NCBI GenBank assembly: GCA_035716005.1
Contig: DASTKG010000025.1
Span: 1-64,000 of the forward strand
Direction of reading: 5' to 3'
Length of the DNA: 64,000 nucleotides
DNA from: SZUA-252 sp035716005
Lineage (GTDB): Bacteria; Eisenbacteria; RBG-16-71-46; SZUA-252
This document shows, one piece after another, positions 52,533 through 63,196 of this stretch (its first letter is position 1; each line of letters starts with the position of its first letter). Made by a program: the position numbers and the translations under genes. The notes under the pieces were generated by a model. The model was not told where the DNA came from. It saw only the letters and a program-made list of their open reading frames with translations, and ran no database searches.

Positions 52533-53603
52533 ATGGACGAGAACGAAGGGGCTCCGCTCCCACCGTCACCGGCGCCGGCGCCGCCCGCGCCGTCGGAGCC
52601 GGCCGTGCCGCCGATTCCCGCGGCGATTCCTCCCGCGCCGTTCGTTCCGCGCGCGCCGCTATTGCCGCCGGTCGGCGATTTCCTGCGGGAGGTCCTCTCG
52701 CTCGGCCGGAAGTCGATCCTCCCCGCGCTTCCGGCCCTCGTGCTTCTCTATTTCTACCGATTGGGGATGGGGCTCTATCTCGTCTTCGCGGGCGACACGA
52801 CCTCGCCCCTGGGATTCCCCGACTATCAGGGACGCGCCGTGACGTGGATCGTGACGGCGACCGCCTACCTGCCGCTTCTCGTGCTCGTCTACACGCCCTT
52901 CCTCCCGCTCCAGGACGGCCTGATTCGCGGGACGAAACGGACGTTCGTCGAGTCGATCAAGCACGTGCTCGAGCTCCTCTGGCCGTACGGCGTTTCGTCG
53001 TTCTATCAACTCCTCATCATCGCGATCCCCGCGGCCGGCATCATGGTGCTGGCCGCGCTCGCCATGATGCCGCTCACCAACCTTCCCGAGCAGATCCGGG
53101 CCCTGCTGCTCTTCTTCGCGCTGATTCCCGCCGGCCTCTGGATCCTGGCCGCGATGTTCCTCCTCTCCTTCGCGACGCCGCTCCTGATCCTGGACGGGTG
53201 GGGGCCCGCCGCGTCGATCCGCGAAAGCGTCCGGTTGGTGCGCCGCAGCTTCGGCGCCCTCTTCGGCCGTTTCTTCATCTTCGCCGTCGTGCTCGTCTTC
53301 GCCGGCGTCGCCGCGTCGTTCCCGTCGGCGATGCTCAACGTCGTCACGACCGTGGCGCGGCAGAAGATGATCGCGGCGGACATCGCCCGCGTCTTCTGGG
53401 ACAGCCTGGTGAGCACCGCGCTCTTCCCCTTCACCATCGCCGGACTCCTGCTCATCTATCGGGCCATCGTGCCGGGCACGGCCGCGGCCGATCGCGCGAC
53501 GGCCGATCGCGCCGAGGCGGGAAGCCCCGGCGCCGCGGAACCGCCGCAGGTCCCCATCGCGGGGCCCACGACCACCACGACGAGCCCCTACCAGTTCGAG
53601 TAG
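52533..53603 (+). CDS. Multipass membrane protein with Pro-rich N-terminus
   Basis: A 356-residue protein. Residues 1-46 are a Pro/Ala-rich cytoplasmic-type tail (LPPSPAPAPPAPSEP). Six or so helices follow (ILPALPALVLLYFYRLGMGLYL, IVTATAYLPLLVLVYTPF, LLIIAIPAAGIMVLAALAMM, FFALIPAGLWILAAMFLLSF). The segment LLILDGWGPAASIRESVRLVRRSFGALFGRFFIF resembles the glycerophosphoryl-diester-associated or DUF7847-type membrane domains, in which an amphipathic helix precedes a membrane hairpin. Function is unknown. It is divergent from atoE and 15 bases before the deacetylase. Confidence 0.55.
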   Translation: MDENEGAPLPPSPAPAPPAPSEPAVPPIPAAIPPAPFVPRAPLLPPVGDFLREVLSLGRKSILPALPALVLLYFYRLGMGLYLVFAGDTTSPLGFPDYQGRAVTWIVTATAYLPLLVLVYTPFLPLQDGLIRGTKRTFVESIKHVLELLWPYGVSSFYQLLIIAIPAAGIMVLAALAMMPLTNLPEQIRALLLFFALIPAGLWILAAMFLLSFATPLLILDGWGPAASIRESVRLVRRSFGALFGRFFIFAVVLVFAGVAASFPSAMLNVVTTVARQKMIAADIARVFWDSLVSTALFPFTIAGLLLIYRAIVPGTAAADRATADRAEAGSPGAAEPPQVPIAGPTTTTTSPYQFE

Positions 53604-53618
53604 GCGGCGGGCCGGCCG

Positions 53619-54578
53619 ATGACGACGGAACGAATCGGAACCGCATCGGGCCCTTCCCATACGAAGCCGCGGCCCGCCGTCGTCCATCACGACGGCTACT
53701 TCGCCGACATCGGCATGCATGTCTTCCCGATGCGGAAGTATCGGCTCGTGCGCGAGGAGATCGTCCGCCGCGGACTCGTGCGCGACGAAGAGATCCTCGC
53801 CCCCGCGCCCGCGACCGTGGAGCAGGTCCGCCGCGTCCACGATCAGGCGTACGTCGACAAGCTCCTCCAGGGACGCCTCTCGGCGCTGGAGGAAGCGGTG
53901 CTGGAACTCCCCTACTCGAAGGAGCTCGTGGAGGCGTCGTTTCTCTGCGCCGGCGGGAGCATCCTGGCGGCGGGGCTGGCGCTGGAGCGAGGGATGGCGA
54001 TCCACATCGGCGGGGGCCTCCACCACGCGTTTCCCGATCACGGCGAGGGATTCTGCGTGCTGAACGACGTGGCGATCGCGCTCCGAGACCTGCTCGCGAC
54101 TCGGCGCATCCGGCGCGCCGCCGTCATCGACCTCGACGTGCATCAAGGGAACGGCACCGCGGCCATCTTCCGTGACGACCCCACCGTCTTCACCTTCTCG
54201 ATCCACGAGCAGGACAACTACCCGGCCATCAAACCGCCCAGCGATCTCGACGTCGGGCTGCAGACCCACGCGGGAAGCGAGGAATATCTCGCCGCGCTCC
54301 GGCACCACGTGCCGCGCATTCTCGATCGCGTGGAGCCCGACCTCGTGGCCTACGTGGCTGGAGCCGATCCCTTCGAGGAGGATCAGCTGGGGCGGCTGCT
54401 GCTCGCGCGGGAAGACCTGCGAGCGCGGGACCGCCTGGTCCTGGACGCCTGCGTGGTGCGGGACATCCCCGTCTTCACCACGCTCGCCGGAGGCTACGCT
54501 CGGGACGTGCGCGACACCGTCGGGATCCACGCCGATCTGGTGGTCGAGGCGTTTCGGATCTTCGGGGCACATTCATGA
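53619..54578 (+). CDS. Histone-deacetylase-family hydrolase (AcuC/APAH-like)
   Basis: A 319-residue arginase/deacetylase-fold zinc hydrolase. Catalytic landmarks are IGGGLHHAFPDHGEGFCVLNDVAIA (the double-histidine and tyrosine-pocket region), VIDLDVHQGNGTA (Asp and His zinc ligands), FSIHEQDNYP and GADPFEEDQLG (third Asp ligand). Bacterial members deacetylate acetyl-CoA synthetase lysines or acetylpolyamines; the substrate is not evident. It lies between two membrane or envelope genes on the same strand. Confidence 0.9.
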   Translation: MTTERIGTASGPSHTKPRPAVVHHDGYFADIGMHVFPMRKYRLVREEIVRRGLVRDEEILAPAPATVEQVRRVHDQAYVDKLLQGRLSALEEAVLELPYSKELVEASFLCAGGSILAAGLALERGMAIHIGGGLHHAFPDHGEGFCVLNDVAIALRDLLATRRIRRAAVIDLDVHQGNGTAAIFRDDPTVFTFSIHEQDNYPAIKPPSDLDVGLQTHAGSEEYLAALRHHVPRILDRVEPDLVAYVAGADPFEEDQLGRLLLAREDLRARDRLVLDACVVRDIPVFTTLAGGYARDVRDTVGIHADLVVEAFRIFGAHS

Positions 54579-54635
54579 CCCCGACGGTGATCCAAATCAC
54601 AGAGTGAGACGGGCGGTCCGCCCTAGACTTCGCGG

Positions 54636-55820
54636 ATGATGACGAAACTGTCCCGGATCGAGGCTCGGGATTTCGGTCTCGTTCGCCGCGAATCTCGAGC
54701 CGATCTTCCCAGCCTGGGTGAACGCTCGCGGCACGCGATGCTCTTCTTCGCCCTGCTGCTCGCGGCCGGCGCCGCGGCGCCGCGCGCGCAAGCCCTCCCC
54801 CGCTACTCCGCCCGCTACGAGCAGAAGTGCGCCCTCTGCCACGTGAACCCCTCCGGCGGAGGGATGCGCTCCACCTACGCGGCGCAGGACCTCGTTCCCA
54901 AGGAGATCGCCTGGTCGAGGATGAAGCCCGAGGCGATCGCCGAGATCGAGACCCACCTCGCGAAGCAGATCCTGATCGGCGCGGATCTGCGCGAGATCTA
55001 CCTCGGCGCCGACATCGAGCCGGCGCATCAGAACTTCTTCCAGATGCAGTCGTCCCTCTACCTCGCGATCCAGCCCGATCCCAGGGTCACGCTCTACTTC
55101 AATCGCGGCCAGTCGAGCAGCTACGAGAGCTGGGCGCTCGGCTACATTCTCCCCACGCTCTACGTGAAGGCGGGCCGCTTCGTGCCGTCCTACGGCTGGA
55201 AGTTCGACGACCACACGATGTTCGTCCGGAACGAGCTCGGCTTCATGCCCCCCGGGAACACCGACGTCGGTCTCGAAGCGGGCTACTCGATCGGTTCGAT
55301 CGACATCCAGGCGGGTGTGGTGAACGGAAGTCCGGGCGGAGCAACGGACAGCGACACGAAGGTCGCCGGGGTCGTGAACGCGGTCGGCCGGCGCCGCTTC
55401 GGCCCGTTCGGCGCGGCGCTCGGCGCGTCCGGCTACCACCACCCCACGAAGAGCCGGGACTACGACACCGCCGGGCTCTACGGCTATCTCACCTGGCAGC
55501 GCTTCACGTGGATCGGCGAGGCGGATCTCGTCCGCCGCCAGGAGGCGGGCGGGCCGGTCGTGCAGGGCGTCGTCCGTTCGCACGAACTCTCGTACCTGCT
55601 CCACCGCGGCCTCGAGCTCAAGGCGACGTACGACTTCTTCGATCCCGATCGCGACCGCGAGTCGGGGGCGAAGTCGCGGTGGGGCGGCGGCGTCTACGCG
55701 ATGCCGTTCGCGTACCTGACGCTCGAAGGCCTCGTGCGGCGAATCGACTACAGCGACGGCCTGGCCTATTCGGGCCAGGACTACACCGAAACGTTGCTGC
55801 AACTCCACGCGCTCTACTGA
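54636..55820 (+). CDS. Outer-membrane barrel with N-terminal CxxCH haem motif
   Basis: A 394-residue protein. After a signal peptide (MLFFALLLAAGAAAPRAQA) comes KCALCHVNPSGGGMRS, a c-type haem attachment site in the C-x2-CH-x-NPSGGG form. The rest is strand-rich (LYFNRGQSSSYESWALGYIL, GNTDVGLEAGYSIGSIDIQ, LLHRGLELKATYDFF) and resembles a porin barrel. A haem-bearing plug or lip on an outer-membrane barrel would be unusual. The start is uncertain; the ATG at 54738 gives a signal peptide directly. YceI follows 25 bases downstream. Confidence 0.6.
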   Translation: MMTKLSRIEARDFGLVRRESRADLPSLGERSRHAMLFFALLLAAGAAAPRAQALPRYSARYEQKCALCHVNPSGGGMRSTYAAQDLVPKEIAWSRMKPEAIAEIETHLAKQILIGADLREIYLGADIEPAHQNFFQMQSSLYLAIQPDPRVTLYFNRGQSSSYESWALGYILPTLYVKAGRFVPSYGWKFDDHTMFVRNELGFMPPGNTDVGLEAGYSIGSIDIQAGVVNGSPGGATDSDTKVAGVVNAVGRRRFGPFGAALGASGYHHPTKSRDYDTAGLYGYLTWQRFTWIGEADLVRRQEAGGPVVQGVVRSHELSYLLHRGLELKATYDFFDPDRDRESGAKSRWGGGVYAMPFAYLTLEGLVRRIDYSDGLAYSGQDYTETLLQLHALY

Positions 55821-55845
55821 TCGCGGCGCGGGATCCGGAGATGCC

Positions 55846-56448
55846 ATGAAGAGCGCACTCGTCCCGACGATCCTGATCGCCTCGATGCTCGCCCCGGCGC
55901 GGGGCGCGTGCGGCGAGTACGCCGTCCACGCGGGCAAGGAGTGCAAGGTGGTCTTCGTCTCGCGTGCCGCGAACGAGAAGTTCGAGGGGAAGACCGACCG
56001 GCTGGAGGGGAGGATTTCCGTCGACCCCGCGGCGTTGGGCGACTCGGCGACCTTCCGGTTCGAGGTCGACATGGCGAGCCTCGACACGGGAATCAAGATG
56101 CGGAACCGGCACATGCGGGAGAACCACCTCGAGACTTCGAAATTCCCGAAGGCGCTCTTCGAGGGCGGGAGCCTTCACGCGGCCTCCGGAGCCCGGCTCG
56201 AGGCCGGAAAGCCGGAGTCGCTTCAGGTCGAGGGGACCTTCACGCTGCACGGGGTCAGCCGGAGGATTCGGATCGCCGTGGCGGTGACGCTGCGCCCCGA
56301 TCCGTCGCCGGGGGCCATCGATTTCAGCACGGAATTTCCGGTGGCGCTCGCGGATTACGCGATCAGCCGGCCGCAGTTCCTCTTCCTGAAACTGGCCGAC
56401 GTGCAGATGGTCCGCGTGAGCGGAACGGCCCACGCCGCGCCCCGCTGA
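55846..56448 (+). CDS. YceI-family periplasmic lipid-binding protein
   Basis: A 200-residue exported protein with signal peptide LVPTILIASMLAPARG and a YceI-type lipocalin-like barrel. Family marks are RFEVDMASLDTGIKMRNRHMRE, the LETSKFPKALFEG strand and the closing LHGVSRRIRIAVAV. YceI proteins bind polyisoprenoid chains such as ubiquinone precursors in the periplasm. It directly follows the haem-motif barrel and is probably cotranscribed, which suggests the pair handles quinones or redox lipids at the envelope (inference). Confidence 0.8.
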   Translation: MKSALVPTILIASMLAPARGACGEYAVHAGKECKVVFVSRAANEKFEGKTDRLEGRISVDPAALGDSATFRFEVDMASLDTGIKMRNRHMRENHLETSKFPKALFEGGSLHAASGARLEAGKPESLQVEGTFTLHGVSRRIRIAVAVTLRPDPSPGAIDFSTEFPVALADYAISRPQFLFLKLADVQMVRVSGTAHAAPR

Positions 56449-56497
56449 GCGCGGCGCCCGGCCGGGGGGCGCCGGCGTTCCGCGCCCTCGACCGACT

Positions 56498-58210
56498 CTA
56501 CGGCTCCAGTTTCACCAGCCGCTGCGACGCCTCGACTCCGCTCGCCTCGACGCGCGCGAAGTAGACGCCCGCGCCCGCCGAGCGGCCCTGGTCGTCCGTC
56601 CCGTCCCACGTCACCGCATGCCGGCCCGCGGGCAGCCAGGAGTTCACCAGACGTTTCACGAGCCGGCCCTGGATGTCGAACAGGGCGACCCGCGTCGCGC
56701 CGCCCGCCGGGAGGTCGAGCGAGATCACCGTGTACGGGTGGAACGGGTTCGGGGCGCTCTGAACGCGGAAGCCCGGCGCGGCCGCCGTCGTCGCGACGGC
56801 GGTGACGTTCGCCAGCCATCCGAGATCGACGAGCAGATCGTGCGTCAGATCGACGGTGTCGTGAAGGCCGGTGTTGATGGCCGGCTCCATCAGCACGTCG
56901 GGGGTCGCGCTCACGTCGAAATGAGAGACCGAGGAGCCCGACTCGACCGGATTCGGCGCGTACATTTTCATCCGCCCCGCCGCGGTGAGTCCCGCGACCC
57001 GCGTGGCGCTCTCGCGGATGGTCCCGGTCACGGTCGCCGAGAGCATGGCGTTCTTCAGGGTCGTCCCGTCGGCCTGCGAGATCATCACGGCGGGAATCAC
57101 GATGGAGGGATCGGTTCCGCCCATCGTGATCGGGGCGCCGGCGGCATTGTTGACGACGATCACGCCGACCGCGCCGCTAGACTGCGCGGCGGCCACCTTC
57201 GCGACGAAGGTGCAGGTGCCGCGATCGAGCACCGCGATCTGCCCCGCGAGCGCTCCTCCGTTCTGAATCGGCTCGCAGGCGTCGCTGGTCGGGGCCGTCC
57301 CGTCGTTCACCAGAACGAGATTCGCCGTGACGCCGCCCGGGGTCGCCGCGGCGCCGAAATCGGCGCTGAGCGCCACGTAGTCCCCCGCCACGGAGGCCGG
57401 AGCCGTCACGTGCACCTCGGGCTCGTGCCCCAGGTAGAGAGCGGCCGCTCGGTTCGTCCCCGCGCCGTCCCACGTCAGCTTGCCGGTGTTGACGGCCGAG
57501 TTCTTCCGGGCGTTGTTGTTGGTCATCTGATCCCAGTGGAGGCCGGTCGACTCGTCGAAGAGGAAGTGGTCGTAGGCGGAGGGCGTGCCGCTCAGCGTGC
57601 CGCCGGTGCTCGAGCTGGTGAACGTGCTGAAGCCCAGGCCGTGGCCCAGCTCGTGGAGCACCACCGGGAGGAGTTCGATGTCGCTCCCTTCCGCGCCGTC
57701 GAGGCCGTAGTACCAGTTGGACGTGCCGAGGCAGGTGGAGTTGTCCACGTCGGAGTTGAAGGTCGCGCTGATGTCGTCGGAAGGGCTCAGGTCCGAGTTC
57801 GAGAGCTTGTTGGCGAGCGCCTGGTGGTACCAGTGGTTCGTGAGCGGCGCGCCGGCGAAGTTGGCGTGCGCGGATTGCGAGCCGGCGCTCCCGAGGACGC
57901 CCGACGTGGCGTCGCAGGTCTGGGAGTTGAATTGCGCCGCGACCCGGATCGTGATGGCGCTCGGCAGGATGGCCCCCCAGATGGAGGCGGCATGCTTGAA
58001 GATGAAGAGGCGCTGCGCGCCGAGCGTGGTGCCGGGGTTCCCGCCCACGGGGGCGACCGGAGTCGGATCGTTGAATCCCTCGTTCGCGCCGTCGTTGTTC
58101 ACGATGACGATCGTGGCGGCGTGGCCGGGAGAGGGCAGGGAGAAGGACGCGGCGACGGGGATGGCAAGGGCGAGCGCTGCGAGCGCGAAGCGTCGGAAGG
58201 TCGGTCGCAT
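56498..58210 (-). CDS. Secreted zinc protease with PA domain and sorting-type tail
   Basis: A 570-residue secreted protein. The signal peptide ends SFSLPSPGHA. The zinc motif is VVLHELGHGLGFSTF (His-Glu-x2-His), but the residue three after the GLG glycine is Thr, so the usual metzincin third ligand is absent there. A protease-associated (PA) domain occupies about residues 290-395 (VLDRGTCTFVAKVAAAQSSGAVGVIVVNN). The C-terminus is FlgD-like (SAPNPFHPYTVISLDL, WDGTDDQGRSAGAGVYFARV), as in the M6 protease of this window. It follows a small membrane-anchored protein by three bases. Confidence 0.82.
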   Translation of the reverse strand: MRPTFRRFALAALALAIPVAASFSLPSPGHAATIVIVNNDGANEGFNDPTPVAPVGGNPGTTLGAQRLFIFKHAASIWGAILPSAITIRVAAQFNSQTCDATSGVLGSAGSQSAHANFAGAPLTNHWYHQALANKLSNSDLSPSDDISATFNSDVDNSTCLGTSNWYYGLDGAEGSDIELLPVVLHELGHGLGFSTFTSSSTGGTLSGTPSAYDHFLFDESTGLHWDQMTNNNARKNSAVNTGKLTWDGAGTNRAAALYLGHEPEVHVTAPASVAGDYVALSADFGAAATPGGVTANLVLVNDGTAPTSDACEPIQNGGALAGQIAVLDRGTCTFVAKVAAAQSSGAVGVIVVNNAAGAPITMGGTDPSIVIPAVMISQADGTTLKNAMLSATVTGTIRESATRVAGLTAAGRMKMYAPNPVESGSSVSHFDVSATPDVLMEPAINTGLHDTVDLTHDLLVDLGWLANVTAVATTAAAPGFRVQSAPNPFHPYTVISLDLPAGGATRVALFDIQGRLVKRLVNSWLPAGRHAVTWDGTDDQGRSAGAGVYFARVEASGVEASQRLVKLEP

Positions 58211-58213
58211 CGC

Positions 58214-58831
58214 TCAGCGCTCCTCGTGCCGCGGCTCGGTCCGCGCGGCAGGCTCGGCCGTCGCGGTCGCGCCGGGGGCGTCGTCGCCGCGAAGCGCGGC
58301 GTCGAGCTCGGACTCCTGCACGCACGTCTCGACCTTCCGTCCGTCGGGCGTGATGCGCATCACCGCGTAGTCCTGGAAGCGTCCCTGCAGATCCACCATC
58401 ATCGAGCCGTCGGGCCGGTGAATCACGGTCAGGCCGGCGTCGGATCGATCGAGGGCCGGGCTCAGGTTCGCGGCGCGATCGAGAGCGGCGCGCTCCGCCT
58501 TGGAGGGAAGCCCGAGTTTCCCGGTCTCGGGGTCGATCCCGACGATCATGCCGGCCGAACCGCGCGGCGTGGCCGGCGTGGCGGCCGCGATCGCGGGGGC
58601 GTCGGATTGCGCGGACGCCGGGACGGATTTCGCGGGGGCTTCGGATTCGAGCGGCATCGACGCCGTGGCGACGGTTGACGCGCCGGCGGCGCGTGCCGCG
58701 GCGGGAGCGGTCGCCGATCCCGAGTCCTGTCGTGGGCGGTGGAGCGCGTGAGCCACGAGCGCGCCGCCGAGAATCGCGAGCGCGACGGCCAACGCGATCC
58801 GGCGTACGGGATATCCAAGGGTGCGCGGCAT
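58214..58831 (-). CDS. Small anchored protein preceding the PA-domain protease
   Basis: A 205-residue protein with one N-terminal helix (RRIALAVALAILGGALVAH), an Ala/Pro/Ser-rich linker and a short conserved-looking domain (GMIVGIDPETGKLGLPSKAE, SMMVDLQGRFQDYAVMRI, ETCVQESELDAAL). Only three bases separate it from the protease gene downstream, so the two are coexpressed. It could be a chaperone, inhibitor or anchor for that protease; none is proven. Confidence 0.5.
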   Translation of the reverse strand: MPRTLGYPVRRIALAVALAILGGALVAHALHRPRQDSGSATAPAAARAAGASTVATASMPLESEAPAKSVPASAQSDAPAIAAATPATPRGSAGMIVGIDPETGKLGLPSKAERAALDRAANLSPALDRSDAGLTVIHRPDGSMMVDLQGRFQDYAVMRITPDGRKVETCVQESELDAALRGDDAPGATATAEPAARTEPRHEER

Positions 58832-58919
58832 GATGTCCTCCAGGGGCGACGAGCGGCTTGTGGAATCTAGTGAGTTTGGCGCAAGATCCAGGCCACGGCA
58901 ACGCGCAAAATGTCAGGTG

Positions 58920-58933
58920 CGTAAGGGCTTACG
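58920..58933. promoter_or_regulatory. Perfect palindrome in a divergent promoter region
   Basis: CGTAAG-GG-CTTACG sits midway between the divergent protease-partner and hydrolase genes. It is a plausible repressor or activator operator, or a chance match. Confidence 0.3.
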
Positions 58934-59034
58934 GAATCGGCGTTAATCCCGCCCGACCCGGCGCGGCCCCTCCGGCTCCCTGTGCGAATTGGACCAGTCA
59001 GCGGCAATTCACCCATCGCCAAGAGGCCCCTCGA

Positions 59035-60129
59035 ATGAACCGAATCATCCTCACGCTCCTCCTCCTGGCGAGCGCGGCGCGCGCGTCCGCCGCCGACGTC
59101 GCCTCCCCTGCCGCGCCCGCCCCGAAATCGGTCGCGAACCACGAGCGTTCGGTGGGCGAGGCGGCGGAAGGCGTCTACGTCATCGAGCACAAGGACGCGC
59201 CCGACACGAATCCGCAGGGGAACACGACCGTGATCGTCGGCGATCGCGACGTGATGGTGATCGACTCGGGCTACCTCCCCTCGAGCACGCGCGAGGACAT
59301 CGCGCAGATCCGCGAGTGGACGAAGAAGCCGGTCCGCTTCCTCGTGAACACCCACTGGCATCCCGATCACATACGCGGGAATTCGCTCTACGCCGACGCG
59401 TTTCCCGGGCTCGTCATCCTTGCCCACGCGGTGACGCCCGAGCTGGAGGAGGGCTGGGACGTTCCGAATCGGGCGCGCTATCGCGGGCGCGTGGCGGTGC
59501 TGGAGGAACAGTTGAAGACCGGAAAGGGCGCCGACGGGAAGAAGCTGCGCGATGCCGATCGGAAGGCGATGACCGAGGAATTGGCGGGGCGCCGCGCGGT
59601 GCTGCAGGAATTCGCCACGTACGTGCCGGCGTACCCCACCGTCACCTTCTCGGACGCCATGACGATCGATCTCGGCGGCCGGGTCGTTCAATTGAAGTTC
59701 TACGGCCGCGGCCACTCCTCGGGCGACATCGTCGCCTACCTCCCGCGCGAGCGCGTCCTCGTGGCGGGCGATCTCGTGGCGTCGCCCGTCCCCTACTTCT
59801 TCGCCGGCTACCCCTACGACGAAATCGCCGCGCTGGAGGCGCTCGCCGCGCTCGACGCCCTGACGATCGTGCCCGGTCACGGCGACGTCATGCTCGACGA
59901 GAGCTATCTCAACCGGACCATCGAGGTGATGAAGGACGTGCGGGACCAGGTGGTGCGGGAGACGAGGCGGCTCGGCCCGCTCTCGGCGAAACTCGAGGAC
60001 GTGCGGAAGGGCGTGAACTACAAGACCTACGCGGCCGAGTTCGCCGGGACCGACAAGGAGAGCCTGGAGTTCTTCACCGAGTCGATGGACGGGCTGGTGA
60101 AGACCCTCTTCGAGCAGATTCCGAAGTAG
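59035..60129 (+). CDS. Secreted MBL-fold metallo-hydrolase
   Basis: A 364-residue exported protein with a signal peptide (IILTLLLLASAARASA). The metallo-beta-lactamase motifs are THWHPDHIRGN (HxHxDH), GRGHSSGDIVA, LVAGDLV and a late PGHGDV. These give a complete two-zinc site. The insert DVPNRARYRGRVAVLEEQL and the C-terminal helices after TIEVMKDVRDQVVRE resemble SoxH/quinoprotein-relay-type hydrolases. Lactam and lactone substrates are both possible. It converges on the small ferredoxin gene eight bases away. Confidence 0.85.
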   Translation: MNRIILTLLLLASAARASAADVASPAAPAPKSVANHERSVGEAAEGVYVIEHKDAPDTNPQGNTTVIVGDRDVMVIDSGYLPSSTREDIAQIREWTKKPVRFLVNTHWHPDHIRGNSLYADAFPGLVILAHAVTPELEEGWDVPNRARYRGRVAVLEEQLKTGKGADGKKLRDADRKAMTEELAGRRAVLQEFATYVPAYPTVTFSDAMTIDLGGRVVQLKFYGRGHSSGDIVAYLPRERVLVAGDLVASPVPYFFAGYPYDEIAALEALAALDALTIVPGHGDVMLDESYLNRTIEVMKDVRDQVVRETRRLGPLSAKLEDVRKGVNYKTYAAEFAGTDKESLEFFTESMDGLVKTLFEQIPK

Positions 60130-60136
60130 GGCGCGC

Positions 60137-60358
60137 CTACTTCTTCAGCTTGTACTGAAGCGCCCCCGACGGGCAGCGCTCGATCTGCGCGGCCACCTCC
60201 GCCGCCGTCGCCGCCTCCGGCCGGATCCAGTGCTTCCGATTCACGTCGAAGACGGCCGGCAGGCCGCGAACGCAGTTGCCCGAGTGGCAGCAAAGATTCG
60301 GGTCGAACGTGACCACGATCTCGGGCGTTTCGTAGGTTTGAAGCCGCTTCTCGTTCAT
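60137..60358 (-). CDS. Divergent 4Fe-4S mono-cluster protein (YjdI/Fer4_19-like)
   Basis: A 73-residue mini-ferredoxin. The motif CCHSGNCVRGLPAVFD (Cys23/24, Cys29) followed by IERCPSGAL (Cys62) is the signature of the Fer4_19 family, often fused or adjacent to CDGSH-type or GNAT proteins. The conserved HWIRP strand (residues 43-47) is present. It probably carries a single iron-sulfur cluster as an electron carrier; the partner is unknown. Confidence 0.8.
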   Translation of the reverse strand: MNEKRLQTYETPEIVVTFDPNLCCHSGNCVRGLPAVFDVNRKHWIRPEAATAAEVAAQIERCPSGALQYKLKK

Positions 60359-60394
60359 GGCACCTCCTCCGCCGCCAGCCGGCCGCCTGCCGCC

Positions 60395-60805
60395 CTACAA
60401 TTTCTGCGCGCGGAAATTCAACGTGCCCGACACCTTGCTCGCGAGGACCTGGATCGTCCAATTGCCCGCGGCACCCGTCGCGGTGGTGAACGTGCCGTTC
60501 TGCTTCAGGCTCCTGGAGTAGACCGTCGCCCCCGCGCTGTCCTTCAGCACGAGCGTCGCGTCTCCGCCCGTGATGGAGCTCGCTTGATTGATCGTGGCGG
60601 CGGTGCCGGAGTTCGCCCACGTGTACGCGTACGTGTGGCTGTAGTTCTTGGTGTCCGTGACCTGGAACTGGAAGCTGTCGGCCACGTTCGCGACCTGGAG
60701 ATCCTTGCCGGGGCTCGAATCGTCGCCGCAGCCGCCCACGGCGAAGAGGGCCAGCAACGTGAGGGGTGCGAGCAGGCGCGGAGCGAAACTGGCGGGGAGT
60801 TTCAT
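60395..60805 (-). CDS. Secreted lipoprotein with beta-sandwich-like domain
   Basis: A 136-residue lipoprotein. The start at ATG 60805 sits behind AAGGAGGCACCGTG. The signal (LLAPLTLLALFAVGGC) has a lipobox with Cys26. The mature part is beta-rich and Thr/Asn/Ser-rich (DSFQFQVTDTKNYSHTY, DATLVLKDSAGATVYSR, GNWTIQVLASKVSGTLNF), like small Ig- or PPC-type pre-peptidase domains. No close family is recognised. An upstream in-frame ATG at 60931 would give an implausible leader. Confidence 0.6.
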   Translation of the reverse strand: MKLPASFAPRLLAPLTLLALFAVGGCGDDSSPGKDLQVANVADSFQFQVTDTKNYSHTYAYTWANSGTAATINQASSITGGDATLVLKDSAGATVYSRSLKQNGTFTTATGAAGNWTIQVLASKVSGTLNFRAQKL

Positions 60806-60943
60806 CACGGTGCCTCCTTGGGAAGGGTTCCGCGATCCCGCCCCCATCGGGATGCCGGCACGGCTCGAATCGTTCCCATTCCGGGAACTAGCGCGAATGT
60901 AACGCCGGGCGCCGCCCGCGTCCACGTCCACCCGCCTCGGCGG

Positions 60944-60972
60944 CCCGAAAACTCGAGGGGGCCGGTCCCCTC
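60944..60972 (-). terminator. Rho-independent-type terminator of groES-groEL
   Basis: Read on the minus strand, GAGGGG and CCCCTC flank the loop ACCGGC, and the run GAGTTTTC follows, about 90 bases after the groEL stop. Confidence 0.5.
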
Positions 60973-61058
60973 CGTGGGTTCCGACCCCCTCATCATCATC
61001 GACCTCGGCGCGTCACCGAGTCCCACAACGCGGTTTCCCGCGAGGCGACGATCGACGT

Positions 61059-62696
<1,638 letters not shown>

Positions 62697-62747
62697 GGGT
62701 TCAATCTCTCCTTACAGAGATAGAGGTGCGTTCGGGCGAAGAATCGC

Positions 62748-63038
62748 TCAGCTGACGATGGCGAGGACTTCTTCCTCGCGAATGATGATGTAGTCGGTGC
62801 CGTCGATCTTCACTTCGCTGCCCGAGTACTTGCCCATGAGGACCTTGTCGCCCTTCTTGACGTCGAGCGGAACCCGCTTGCCGTCCTCGAAGCGACCGGG
62901 GCCGACGGCGATGACCTCACCCTGCTGCGGCTTTTCCTTGGCGGTGTCGGGAATGATGATTCCGCCGCGCTTCGTTTCCACTTCCTCGAGACGACGGACG
63001 AGGATGCGATCCGACAGTGGCTTCACATTGACGGACAT
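62748..63038 (-). CDS. groS: Co-chaperonin GroES
   Basis: A 96-residue GroES. The start VNVKPLSDRILVRRLEEVETKRGGIIIPDTAKEKPQQG contains the mobile loop that docks to GroEL (here split by the limit on quoting: SDRILVRRLEE and GGIIIPDTAKEK). KVLMGKYSGSEVKIDGTDYIIIRE is the roof/beta core. GAAGGAGTCTCACTCC precedes the ATG at 63038. It is first in the heat-shock operon, with a leader of about 150 bases. Confidence 0.97.
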   Translation of the reverse strand: MSVNVKPLSDRILVRRLEEVETKRGGIIIPDTAKEKPQQGEVIAVGPGRFEDGKRVPLDVKKGDKVLMGKYSGSEVKIDGTDYIIIREEEVLAIVS

Positions 63039-63196
63039 GGAGTGAGACTCCTTCGTTTCGAATTGGTTTTCGGTGAGTCGGTGACATTTGGGCCGGGATG
63101 CGGTGATTCCCCCGACCTGGAGGCATCATACCGCAATCGCCGTGCCGCCATTTGGCGCGGCTGCCAGAAATGGGGCGTAACTATCTGTAAATAAAT

